This document shows positions 16,212 through 23,794 of a stretch of DNA of 64,000 nt, one piece after another (the stretch's first letter is position 1; every line of letters starts with the position of its first letter). The translations under genes were made by a program, and so were the position numbers. Under the pieces are notes generated by a model. It worked only from the letters and a program-made list of their open reading frames with translations, was not told the DNA's origin and did not search any database. This DNA comes from Bog-473 sp963828825. GTDB lineage: Bacteria > Actinomycetota > Acidimicrobiia > Acidimicrobiales > RAAP-2. The stretch spans positions 186,001-250,000 of the forward strand of contig CAWHGF010000007.1 of the NCBI GenBank assembly GCA_963828825.1. Direction: 5' to 3'.

Positions 16212-17617
16212 GGCCGGGAGCCGTATCGGGCTACCAGCGGCTCTCACTGTGGTGGGAGGCCATCCCCGTCCCGCTGCCGCCCCGTCCCGCGCTCACCGAG
16301 GACCTCGACGTCGACGTCTGCATCGTCGGCGCCGGCTTCACCGGTCTCTGGACGGCGCACTCGCTGGCGCTGGTGGACCCCTCGCTGCGCGTGGCCGTGC
16401 TGGAGCGGGAGGTGGCCGGCTTCGGGGCCTCGGGCCGCAACGGAGGCTGGTGCTCGGCGCTGTTCGCCACCTCCGACGCGGCGTTGGCGCGCCAGCATGG
16501 GATCGACGCCATGCGAGCGATGCGTCGGGCCATGCAGGAGACGGTCGACATCGTCGGGGCCAGCGCGATGAGCGAGGGTATCGATTGCCACTTTGCCAAG
16601 GGAGGTTCGATCGACCTGGTGCGCAGCGAGGCCCAATGGGTACGGGCGCTGGCGGAGGTCGACGAGGCGCGGGCACTCGGGTTCGGCGAAGACGATGTGC
16701 GCTGGCTCGGTCCCGACGAGACGGGCCAACTGATCGGTGCCGCCGGGGCCATCGGCGCGACCTTCACGCCGCACTGCGCGGTGGTGCAGCCGGCGCTCCT
16801 GGCCCGGGGTCTCGCGGACGCCGTCGAGCGGCACGGGGTGCGCGTCTACGAGCACACCGAGGTGGTCGATATCCGAGCCGGTGAAGCGGGCGACCGACCT
16901 TCGGTGATCACCAGCGGGGGCACCGTGCGGGCCGACTTCGTGGTGCGGGCCACCGAGGCCTGGACGCCCACCCTGCCCGGCCTGGAGCGCGCCATCGTCC
17001 CGGTGTACTCGCTCATGGTGGCCACCGAGCCCCTCGGCGCGGCCTTCTGGTCACGGGCCGGACTGGAGAGCCGGGCCACCTTCGCCGATCACCGCCACAT
17101 GATCATTTACGGGCAACGCACGGCCGATGGCCGCATCGCTTTCGGCGGACGGGGGGCGCCGTACCACTACGGGTCGAGCGTGCGCGCCACCTTCGACAGC
17201 GAGCCGGCCGTGCACGCCCTGCTGCGCCAGACGCTCACCGAGCTCTTCCCCGAGCTCGGTGATGCCCGCTTCACACACGCCTGGGGCGGGCCGCTCGGCA
17301 TCCCGCGGGACTGGCACTCATCTGTCGGGATCGACCGCGCCACGGGCCTGGCCTGGGCGGGAGGGTACGTCGGTGACGGGGTGGCCACCACCAACCTGGC
17401 CGGTCGGACACTGGCCGACCTCATCACCGGGGCAGTCACGCCACTGACCGAGCTCCCCTGGGTCGGGCACCTCTCGCCACGCTGGGAGCCCGAGCCCCTC
17501 CGCTGGCTCGGCGTGAACGCCGGGCTGTGGGCCATGAAGCTGGCCGACCGCAGTGAGACCCGCCGCGGGCGGCCGAGCCGGGTGGCCGGAGCGATGGGGC
17601 GCCTCCTCGGCCAGTGA
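16196..17617 (+). CDS. FAD-dependent amine/amino-acid oxidoreductase (PuuB/DAO family)
   Basis: A 473-residue flavoprotein of the DAO superfamily. The dinucleotide-binding motif VDVCIVGAGFTGLWTAHSLA is at residues 38-58, followed by ASGRNGGWCSALF, the FAD-anchoring loop seen in gamma-glutamylputrescine oxidase and related enzymes. LAWAGGYVGDGVATTNLAGRTLADLI is the C-terminal FAD-binding segment. It probably oxidises an amine, releasing ammonia and an aldehyde in parallel to the aminotransferase. No ATG is available; the GTG inside the previous gene (16-base overlap) is the best start because family homology begins soon after. Confidence 0.85.
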   Translation: MAPAVGPGAVSGYQRLSLWWEAIPVPLPPRPALTEDLDVDVCIVGAGFTGLWTAHSLALVDPSLRVAVLEREVAGFGASGRNGGWCSALFATSDAALARQHGIDAMRAMRRAMQETVDIVGASAMSEGIDCHFAKGGSIDLVRSEAQWVRALAEVDEARALGFGEDDVRWLGPDETGQLIGAAGAIGATFTPHCAVVQPALLARGLADAVERHGVRVYEHTEVVDIRAGEAGDRPSVITSGGTVRADFVVRATEAWTPTLPGLERAIVPVYSLMVATEPLGAAFWSRAGLESRATFADHRHMIIYGQRTADGRIAFGGRGAPYHYGSSVRATFDSEPAVHALLRQTLTELFPELGDARFTHAWGGPLGIPRDWHSSVGIDRATGLAWAGGYVGDGVATTNLAGRTLADLITGAVTPLTELPWVGHLSPRWEPEPLRWLGVNAGLWAMKLADRSETRRGRPSRVAGAMGRLLGQ

Positions 17618-17637
17618 TCGGTGCCACAATCTCCTTC

Positions 17638-18090
17638 GTGCCGGAGACGCCGACCGAGGCGATTACCAAGCTGATCTACACCTACGCCGAGCGGATTGAC
17701 GCGGGCGACTTCGCCGGGGTGGCCGAGGTCTTCGCCCACGCCACCTTGACCTTCGAAGGATTCGGCGACGCGGTGGAGGGCCGCGACGCCATTGCCGCCC
17801 TCTACACGCGCACGACGCGTCGCTACGAAGATGGGACGCCCCGCACCAAGCACGTCATGACGAACGTGATGGTCGACGTCGCCGATGACGGCGCGACGGC
17901 GTCCAGCCGCTCGTACTTCACGGTGCTGCAGGCGGTGCCGGGCGAGCTGGCACTGCAGCCGGTGATCGCCGGGCGTTACCGGCACACCTACGCACAGGTC
18001 GATGGCAGCTGGCGGGTCATCACCATGCACATCACGATCGACCTCGTCGGCGACCTCGGGCACCACATGCTCTTCGACCTGGCACCATGA
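17638..18090 (+). CDS. SnoaL-like / NTF2-fold protein
   Basis: About 150 residues with the SnoaL-like cone fold (AITKLIYTYAERIDAGDFAGVAEVF, then the beta-sheet part ending SWRVITMHITIDLVG). This group includes polyketide cyclases, hydratases and many uncharacterised proteins; no reaction can be assigned. The GTG at 17638 is preferred because the upstream in-frame GTG at 17614 would overlap the oxidoreductase gene and adds residues unlike the family. It shares an ATGA overlap with the next gene. Confidence 0.7.
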   Translation: MPETPTEAITKLIYTYAERIDAGDFAGVAEVFAHATLTFEGFGDAVEGRDAIAALYTRTTRRYEDGTPRTKHVMTNVMVDVADDGATASSRSYFTVLQAVPGELALQPVIAGRYRHTYAQVDGSWRVITMHITIDLVGDLGHHMLFDLAP

Positions 18091-18578
18091 AGCTGTCGCT
18101 CGACTACACCTGGGACTGCGATCCCGAGGCCTTCTGGGCCCTCTACTACGACCCCGAGTTCGTGGTCCGGTTGCACTTCGACGCGCTCGGCTCCACCTCG
18201 GCCGAGGTGGTGTCACAAGAGGGCGACCTCACAAGGGGCCTGGTACGCACGCTGCGCTACGCGCAGCGACCCAGCATGCCGGGACCGGTGCGCAAGATCT
18301 TCGGCGAGGAGGTCGTCACCTCCGAGGTGAGCACCTACGACCCGGCCAGCACGACGACCACGTTCACCATGACGCCGGGGACCATGGCCGACAAGACGCA
18401 GATCGAGGGCCGCATCGCCCTGGCCCGCCAGGGCGACAGCACGCTCGAGACGTTCTCGCTCGACGCGCGAGTCAAGATCTTCGGCGCCGGGCCCATCGTC
18501 GAGCGCTTCATTGAGCATCAGGCCCGGGACATGCAGGACAAGGCGGTCGCCTTCATGCGGGCCGAGCTCGGGGGCTGA
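18087..18578 (+). CDS. DUF2505 family protein
   Basis: A 163-residue actinobacterial protein matching DUF2505 in length and pattern (MKLSLDYTWDCDPEAFWALYYDPEFV ... FIEHQARDMQDKAVAFMRAEL). The fold resembles START/SRPBCC lipid-binding proteins, so hydrophobic ligand binding is a reasonable but unproven guess. It is last in the aminotransferase operon. Its final 26 bases overlap the convergent cobQ gene, which leaves no terminator space between them. Confidence 0.75.
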   Translation: MKLSLDYTWDCDPEAFWALYYDPEFVVRLHFDALGSTSAEVVSQEGDLTRGLVRTLRYAQRPSMPGPVRKIFGEEVVTSEVSTYDPASTTTTFTMTPGTMADKTQIEGRIALARQGDSTLETFSLDARVKIFGAGPIVERFIEHQARDMQDKAVAFMRAELGG

Positions 18579-20100
18579 GCGGCCCCTCCTCCACCAGCCG
18601 CCACAGCTGGTCGGTGTCGAGGTACTCCGCACAGGCGTCGGCGATCCGGTCGATCTGCCGCTCGCGCGTGGCGGCGTAGGAGATCCCCGACGGCCGCCAC
18701 GTCTGTCCCCGCCTCGCCACGACGTCGGCGAGGAACCACGAGCGGAAACCGTCCTCCTCGAAGAGACCGTGCAGCGTCGTGCCGAGAATGGCACCGGTTC
18801 CGTCCTGGGCTCCGGCGACGCCCGCGTCTTCACCGTCGGCGCCGAGCCAGGCGGAACAACCGGGTTGGGCGACGATGCGCCCGTGCCGGATCTCGTAGCC
18901 GCGTAGGGGCGCGCCGTCGGGTCCCGTGGTCACGGCGAGGCGCGTGACCTTCTCGACGTCGTAGACCGTGCGGACCCGGAGCCACCCCAGCCCGGGCAGC
19001 GCGACGTCGGCCGACTCCACGGCGGCGGGGTCGTCGATGACCTCACCGAGCATCTGGAACCCACCGCAGATGCCGAGGATCACCGGGGGTGCGGGAGCAT
19101 GCCGCCGCGGATCGAGCGCGCCGGCCAGCCCGCTCTCCCGGAGCCAGCGCAGGTCCGCAATGGTGGCCCGGCTGCCGCCCAGGACGACCAGGTCCGGGCT
19201 CCCGAGCGCGCCGGCATGCTCGACCCAGCGGACGTGGACGCCGGGCTCGACGGCGAGCGGGTCCAGGTCGGTGAAGTTGGAGAGATGCGGCAGGCGGATG
19301 GCCGCCACATCGAGTCCGGCGGTGGCGGGCGGCGGGCCCGCCGGGCCGTCCAGGGCGAGCGCGTCCTCGGCATCGAGCGGGAGAGTCCCGAGGTGGGGCA
19401 GGACGCCGAGAGTGGGGACGCCGCAGCGGTCTTCCAGGTCGGCCATGGCGCTGCCGAGCAGAGCGCGGTCCCCGCGGAGGTTGTTGATGACGAAGCCGCG
19501 CACGTGTGAGGACAGCTTGTCGGGCAGGATCGCCACCGTGCCGAACAGGTGCGCGAAGACGCCGCCGCGGTCGATGTCCCCGACCACGACGGCGGGGATG
19601 GCCGCCCGCCCGGCCAGGCCGAGGTTCACCAGGTCGTGGTCCAGCAGATTGATCTCGGCCGGGCTGCCGGCGCCCTCGCAGATCACGACGTCGAAGCGGG
19701 CGCGCAGCGAGGCCAGCGCGGCGTCGACCACGTCGACGAGCTCGTGCCGGGACTCCTGGGCACCGCCGGCCTCCTGGACCCCGGCCGGGCGGCCCATGAC
19801 CACCACCTCGCAGGAGCGGGCGCCCATCGGCTTGAGCAGCACGGGGTTCATGGCGACCTCGGGGTCGGCGCCGGCGGCGTGTGCCTGGACCCACTGGGCC
19901 CGGCCGATCTCGCCACCGTCGGCGGTGACCATTGCGTTGAGCGACATGTTCTGACCCTTGAAGGGGGCCACCGCGACCCCGCGGCGGGCCAGCAGGCGGC
20001 ACAGCCCGGTGGTGACCGTCGACTTGCCCGCATCCGACGTGGTCCCGCAGATCATCAACGTCCCGTGCAGACCCCGTGTCTCGCGCCGGTGTTCATGCAC
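18553..20100 (-). CDS. cobQ: Cobyric acid synthase
   Basis: ATP-dependent amidation of adenosylcobyrinic acid a,c-diamide at four carboxylates using glutamine, in cobalamin biosynthesis. The 515-residue protein has an N-terminal ATPase domain (GTTSDAGKSTVTTGLCRLLA, GQNMSLNAMV, VVVGDIDRGGVFAHL) and a C-terminal class I glutamine amidotransferase domain (nucleophile Cys in ILGICGGFQMLG, His in GTTLHGLFEEDGF). No other cobalamin gene is in the window. I looked for a cobalamin riboswitch upstream and did not see the B12-box sequence. Confidence 0.93.
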   Translation of the reverse strand: MHEHRRETRGLHGTLMICGTTSDAGKSTVTTGLCRLLARRGVAVAPFKGQNMSLNAMVTADGGEIGRAQWVQAHAAGADPEVAMNPVLLKPMGARSCEVVVMGRPAGVQEAGGAQESRHELVDVVDAALASLRARFDVVICEGAGSPAEINLLDHDLVNLGLAGRAAIPAVVVGDIDRGGVFAHLFGTVAILPDKLSSHVRGFVINNLRGDRALLGSAMADLEDRCGVPTLGVLPHLGTLPLDAEDALALDGPAGPPPATAGLDVAAIRLPHLSNFTDLDPLAVEPGVHVRWVEHAGALGSPDLVVLGGSRATIADLRWLRESGLAGALDPRRHAPAPPVILGICGGFQMLGEVIDDPAAVESADVALPGLGWLRVRTVYDVEKVTRLAVTTGPDGAPLRGYEIRHGRIVAQPGCSAWLGADGEDAGVAGAQDGTGAILGTTLHGLFEEDGFRSWFLADVVARRGQTWRPSGISYAATRERQIDRIADACAEYLDTDQLWRLVEEGPLSPRARPA

Positions 20101-20126
20101 CGTTCACGGATACCACTTGACCGCGG

Positions 20127-20315
20127 GGCCCGCCAGCACACATTGTGTGGGCCGGCACACCTTCGGTCGCTCCCAGGGGCGCGCACCGGACCTGACAGGT
20201 GGGAGCGTGGACGCGAGACCGTAGGCGGCTGCCGGGGGGCAGCCCGGGCATGAGCCCGCACCTCCGGTCGCCCTCCGGGGGCATCCGCGCCTCCGCGGAG
20301 GCGACGACAAGGAGG
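20127..20315 (+). promoter_or_regulatory. Structured 5' leader of the NCS1 permease gene
   Basis: Successive hairpins precede the permease start: an 8-bp stem CGCTCCCA/TGGGAGCG (20168-20175 with 20200-20207), a 7-bp stem GGCTGCC/GGCAGCC with GGGG loop (20227-20244), CGGGC/GCCCG with ATGA loop (20245-20258), and a 16-base palindrome CGCCTCCGCGGAGGCG at 20288-20303 just before the GGAGG at 20311-20315. A weaker hairpin lies at 20127-20153. It does not match TPP, cobalamin or guanidine classes by eye. Cis-regulatory RNA is possible but unproven. Confidence 0.4.
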
Positions 20316-20323
20316 TATTGACG

Positions 20324-21838
20324 GTGGCGATCGCAGAGGATCTGGCGGTCATTCACGATCCGGACATCGAGGACGCATTCCACGTCGAGCAGCACGGCAT
20401 CGACTTCATCCCCGAGAGCGAACGCTGGGCCACCCCGAGGGACATCTTCGGCATGTGGGCCGGTGCGAGCGTCCAGATCGAGTACTTCATTTACGGCGCC
20501 ATCCTCATGACGTTCGGGCTGACGTTCGCCCAGGTGATCTTCGTCATCGTGCTGGGCAACCTGTCCTACTTCCTGCTCGGGCTGTGCTCGCTGCAGGGGC
20601 CGAACACCGGCACGGCGGTCTTCGCCATCAACCGGGCCCCCTTCGGGCCCAACGGGTCGCGGCCGATGTCCGTCTTCAACTGGCTGACCCAGATCGGCTT
20701 CGAGGTCGAGGGCCTGATCCTCATCGTGGGGGCGGGGCTCGTCCTCATGACCAAGGCGGGGTACCTGCCGGGGAGCCCGGCCAAGGTCATCCTGGTCATC
20801 GCCGCCGTGCTCGTCCAGGGCATCCTGCCCTTCCTGGGCCACGCCGCCATCGTGAAGACCCTGCGCTGGCTCATCCTCCCCTTCGTCATCCTCTTCGCCA
20901 TCATGCTGGGCTTCGCCATCCCCCACGCCAACCTGCACGTCGTGAAGTCCAGCGGCGACTGGCAGGCCTTCACCGAGGCGCTCGCCTTCACCATCGCGTT
21001 GAGCGGCCTCGGGTGGGCCGAGTGCGGCAACGACTACACCCGCTACTGCCCGACCGACACCTCGAAGAAGGGCATCGTCGGCTGGGTCTTCCTCGGCACG
21101 GCGGTGCCCGAGATCCTCATCATGACGCTGGGCGCGGTGGTGGGCACCTTCGTCCTCGACATCGGGACGGGGGCGGGCGGCTTCCTCCCCTTCGCCCACC
21201 AGAGCGCCATCCCGGCCTGGTTCGTCGTCGTCTTCCTGCTCTTCGCCGTGGTGCAGCTCTTCGGCATCAACAGCCTCGACATGTACTCCTCGGGCGTGAC
21301 CATGCAGGCCATCGGGATCCCGGTGAAGCGGTACCAGGCGGTGGTCATCGACTGCATCATCGCGCTCGGCGTCACCATGTGGGCGATCTTCAGCGGCTCC
21401 TTCACCGAGTACCTGTCCGACTTCGTCGACCTGGTCATCGTGTGGATCGCGCCCTGGAGCGCCATCTTCCTGGTCGACTGGGCGCTGCGGCGCTACCGCT
21501 ACGTGCCGAGCGAGCTGCAGAAGACGGGTCGCACCTCGCTGTACTGGCGCAACGGCGGCATCCACTGGGCGGCCATCATCGCCCAGGTGGTCGGCATGTA
21601 CGCCGCCATCTCGGCGCTCTTCGTCAACCCGACCTACTACTTCCGGGTCCCGCGCTGGATGAACGAGGTCACCGACCACACCCAGGACGCCTCCCACTAC
21701 GGCGGTGACTTCAGCATCTTCCTCGGCATGGGGGTGGCCGCGCTGGTCTACCTCGTGCTCGCCGTCCGCAAGGTCCACAAGGAGGCCGACGCGCAGGACC
21801 AACTGCTCAGGGAAGAGGGGCTGCTGCCGGTCGGGTGA
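20324..21838 (+). CDS. NCS1 family nucleobase permease (cytosine/purine type)
   Basis: About 504 residues with roughly twelve hydrophobic segments (for example VIFVIVLGNLSYFLLGLCSL and VILVIAAVLVQGILPFLG). Conserved family features include IDFIPESERWATPRDIFGMW near the N-terminus, ALAFTIALSGLGWAECGNDYTRY and a loop before IFSGSFTEYLSDFVDLVI. It should import a nucleobase with a cation. The GTG at 20324 is preferred to TTG at 20318 because GGAGG lies at eight bases from it, whereas it would be two bases from the TTG. A deaminase and Upp downstream suggest cytosine as substrate; purine or allantoin cannot be excluded. Confidence 0.88.
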   Translation: MAIAEDLAVIHDPDIEDAFHVEQHGIDFIPESERWATPRDIFGMWAGASVQIEYFIYGAILMTFGLTFAQVIFVIVLGNLSYFLLGLCSLQGPNTGTAVFAINRAPFGPNGSRPMSVFNWLTQIGFEVEGLILIVGAGLVLMTKAGYLPGSPAKVILVIAAVLVQGILPFLGHAAIVKTLRWLILPFVILFAIMLGFAIPHANLHVVKSSGDWQAFTEALAFTIALSGLGWAECGNDYTRYCPTDTSKKGIVGWVFLGTAVPEILIMTLGAVVGTFVLDIGTGAGGFLPFAHQSAIPAWFVVVFLLFAVVQLFGINSLDMYSSGVTMQAIGIPVKRYQAVVIDCIIALGVTMWAIFSGSFTEYLSDFVDLVIVWIAPWSAIFLVDWALRRYRYVPSELQKTGRTSLYWRNGGIHWAAIIAQVVGMYAAISALFVNPTYYFRVPRWMNEVTDHTQDASHYGGDFSIFLGMGVAALVYLVLAVRKVHKEADAQDQLLREEGLLPVG

Positions 21839-21857
21839 CGCAGCGGCGGTCGAGATC

Positions 21858-22472
21858 TCAATCCCAGTCTTCGACGAGCCCCCCGGAGGAATCGGGATGG
21901 AACAGGGGCATGGTGCCGAGGCTGCGGACCAGGGCCGCGTCCTCCCCCAGGGCGCGCCTCCAGCCGCCGCCCTCGGTCATGAGCGTCCCGATGACGACGG
22001 GCTCCGCATTGATGCGACGGACCAGGCGCAGCGCCGCGGAGAGCGACGCACCGGTGGAGATGACGTCGTCGACGATCGCCACCCGCCGGCCGCGCACGGC
22101 TGCGACCCGGGCCGGATCCATGCGCAGGCGCTGCGGCGTGTCCGTCGTGATGGAGTGCACCTGCTCGGCCCACTCCTCGCCCAGGTGGATCTTGGGGGTC
22201 TTGTGCAGGATCACGTAGTCGTCCAGGCCCAGGGCGCGGCTGGCCTCGATGGCCAGCGGGATACCCATGGTGGCGACGGACACGATGATCTCGGGCTGCG
22301 CCGGCCGCATCAGCTCGGCCAACTCGCGCCCGGCCGTCTCCGCGAATGACACGCCCATGTCCACACAGATCAGGAGCGCGATGGTCAGCTCGTCGGAGAG
22401 CGCGACGAGAGGGAGCTCCACCATTTGGCTCCCCACGGTGGTCGTGTAGGTACGATCGGCGGCCGTGGACAT
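21858..22472 (-). CDS. Purine-type phosphoribosyltransferase
   Basis: A 204-residue type I phosphoribosyltransferase. The PRPP-binding motif is VAIVDDVISTGASLSAAL, and SVATMGIPLAIEASRALG matches the Apt/Xpt-like N-terminal region. It probably joins adenine, xanthine or guanine to PRPP. The start ATG is supported by GGAGGGGAG four bases upstream. It faces a divergent deaminase gene whose start region overlaps its own, so the two must share a very compact bidirectional promoter. It is convergent with the permease gene. Confidence 0.82.
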   Translation of the reverse strand: MSTAADRTYTTTVGSQMVELPLVALSDELTIALLICVDMGVSFAETAGRELAELMRPAQPEIIVSVATMGIPLAIEASRALGLDDYVILHKTPKIHLGEEWAEQVHSITTDTPQRLRMDPARVAAVRGRRVAIVDDVISTGASLSAALRLVRRINAEPVVIGTLMTEGGGWRRALGEDAALVRSLGTMPLFHPDSSGGLVEDWD

Positions 22473-22959
22473 GACTCTCCCCTCCGAGCATATGTCCCAC
22501 GCGGAGCCGCTCGGCGAGGTGCTCGTGCGCGAGATGCTCGCCGTCGCCCTGGCCGAGGCGCGCCACGGTGTGTCCGAGGGTGGTCTCCCGATCGGCGCTG
22601 CCCTCTTCCACGCCGACGGGACGCTGCTCGGGCGCGGGCACAACCGACGGGTCCAGGACGGCGATCCCTCCATGCACGCCGAGACGGCCGCCTTCCGGGC
22701 CGCCGGGCGCCGGCGCGACTACGCCGACTGCGTCATGGTCACGACGCTCTCACCGTGTTGGTACTGCAGCGGCCTGCTGCGCCAGTTCGGGATCGGCACG
22801 GTGGTCATCGGCGAGGCGCGCAACTTCGAGGGTGGGCACGCCTGGGTGGCCGAGCACGGCTGCCGCGTCGTCCTGCTCGACGATGCGGAGTGCATCCAGC
22901 TGCTGGGTGACTACATCGAGGCGAACCCCGAGGTCTGGCACGAGGACATCGGCCTGTAG
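22465..22959 (+). CDS. Cytidine/cytosine deaminase-like zinc enzyme
   Basis: About 160 residues of the deaminase superfamily. Zinc ligands and catalytic Glu are in PSMHAETAAFRAAG (HAE) and TLSPCWYCSGLL (PCxxC). The C-terminus FEGGHAWVAEHGCRVVLLDD and VWHEDIG resembles yeast-type cytosine deaminase (Fcy1). With an NCS1 permease and upp next door, cytosine to uracil is the best guess; guanine or nucleoside deamination is possible. Start choices are GTG 22465, ATG 22471 or ATG 22492. None has a good ribosome binding site, and the first two overlap the opposite gene's start codon. Confidence 0.78.
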   Translation: MDMTLPSEHMSHAEPLGEVLVREMLAVALAEARHGVSEGGLPIGAALFHADGTLLGRGHNRRVQDGDPSMHAETAAFRAAGRRRDYADCVMVTTLSPCWYCSGLLRQFGIGTVVIGEARNFEGGHAWVAEHGCRVVLLDDAECIQLLGDYIEANPEVWHEDIGL

Positions 22960-22984
22960 GCAGAAACCGGTGTCGCCCGGCGGA

Positions 22985-23617
22985 TCAGTCCGGTGGCCCG
23001 AAGAGACGGTCCCCGGCGTCGCCCAGCCCCGGCACGATGAAGCCGGCGTCGTCGAGCTCGGGGTCCACGGCGACGCAGTAGACGCGCACGCCGGGGTGGT
23101 CGGCCCCGAAGGCGGCCAGGCCCGGGGCGGAGGCCAGGATGCACAGGGCAATGACCTCTGCCGCGCCACGTTCACGCACCATGGCGCAGACCTGCCCGAG
23201 TGATCCGCCGGTCGCAAGCATGGGGTCGCAGACGATGACCCGGCGGCCTGCGAGGTCGCGGGGCAAACGGTTCAGATAGACCTCGGAACGCAGCGTGGCG
23301 TCGTTCCGGCGCAGGCCCACGTGCGCCACCTCGGTCAGGGGCACGATCTCCTGGATCGCCTGCACCATGCCCAGGCCGGCGCGCAGGATCGGCACCAGCA
23401 GCACCACCTCGGCCACGCGGTCCGCCGGGGCGCCGTCGGCCACGGGCGTGTCGACCGTGCCCGGGTCGGTGCCGAGGTCGCGTAGAGCCTCGTACGCCAG
23501 GAGGCCGGACACCTCCGAGATCAGCTGGCGGAAGGTGTCGCCGCCGGTGTGGCGGTCGCGCAGCTGCGCCACCCGGTGGGCGAGGACGGGGTGGTCGACG
23601 ACGGTGACGGCGCTCAC
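22985..23617 (-). CDS. upp: Uracil phosphoribosyltransferase
   Basis: Converts uracil and PRPP to UMP in pyrimidine salvage. The 210 residues match the family length. Signatures: VVDHPVLAHRVAQLRDRHTG at the N-terminus, LVPILRAGLGMV, and the PRPP motif VIVCDPMLATGGSLGQV; the C-terminal uracil-binding part is DAGFIVPGLGDAGDRLFG. The GTG start begins VSAVTVVDHPV and is chosen by homology, since the open frame continues far upstream without family-like sequence. It is convergent with the deaminase gene. Confidence 0.93.
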   Translation of the reverse strand: MSAVTVVDHPVLAHRVAQLRDRHTGGDTFRQLISEVSGLLAYEALRDLGTDPGTVDTPVADGAPADRVAEVVLLVPILRAGLGMVQAIQEIVPLTEVAHVGLRRNDATLRSEVYLNRLPRDLAGRRVIVCDPMLATGGSLGQVCAMVRERGAAEVIALCILASAPGLAAFGADHPGVRVYCVAVDPELDDAGFIVPGLGDAGDRLFGPPD

Positions 23618-23794
23618 CTGGGACCACCCTCCACGGCCGGCACGAGATCGGCCGCTCCCCGGCACAGCCCCGGGTCGGGGTTGGAGAGGGTGCGGGCCAC
23701 GGCGCCACCCTGGTGCGCCGGGCCGCCGGCCGTCAAGAAACCGCGGCGGACATCGCGTGCGGCGGTGGCGGCGGCGTACTAAAGAGGGGGCACG

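Noticed and set aside
20101..20320. TPP, cobalamin or guanidine riboswitch before the permease or cobQ
   Set aside because: The conserved CTGAGA, B12-box and ACGR-loop elements of these classes are not present on either strand; only unnamed stems remain.
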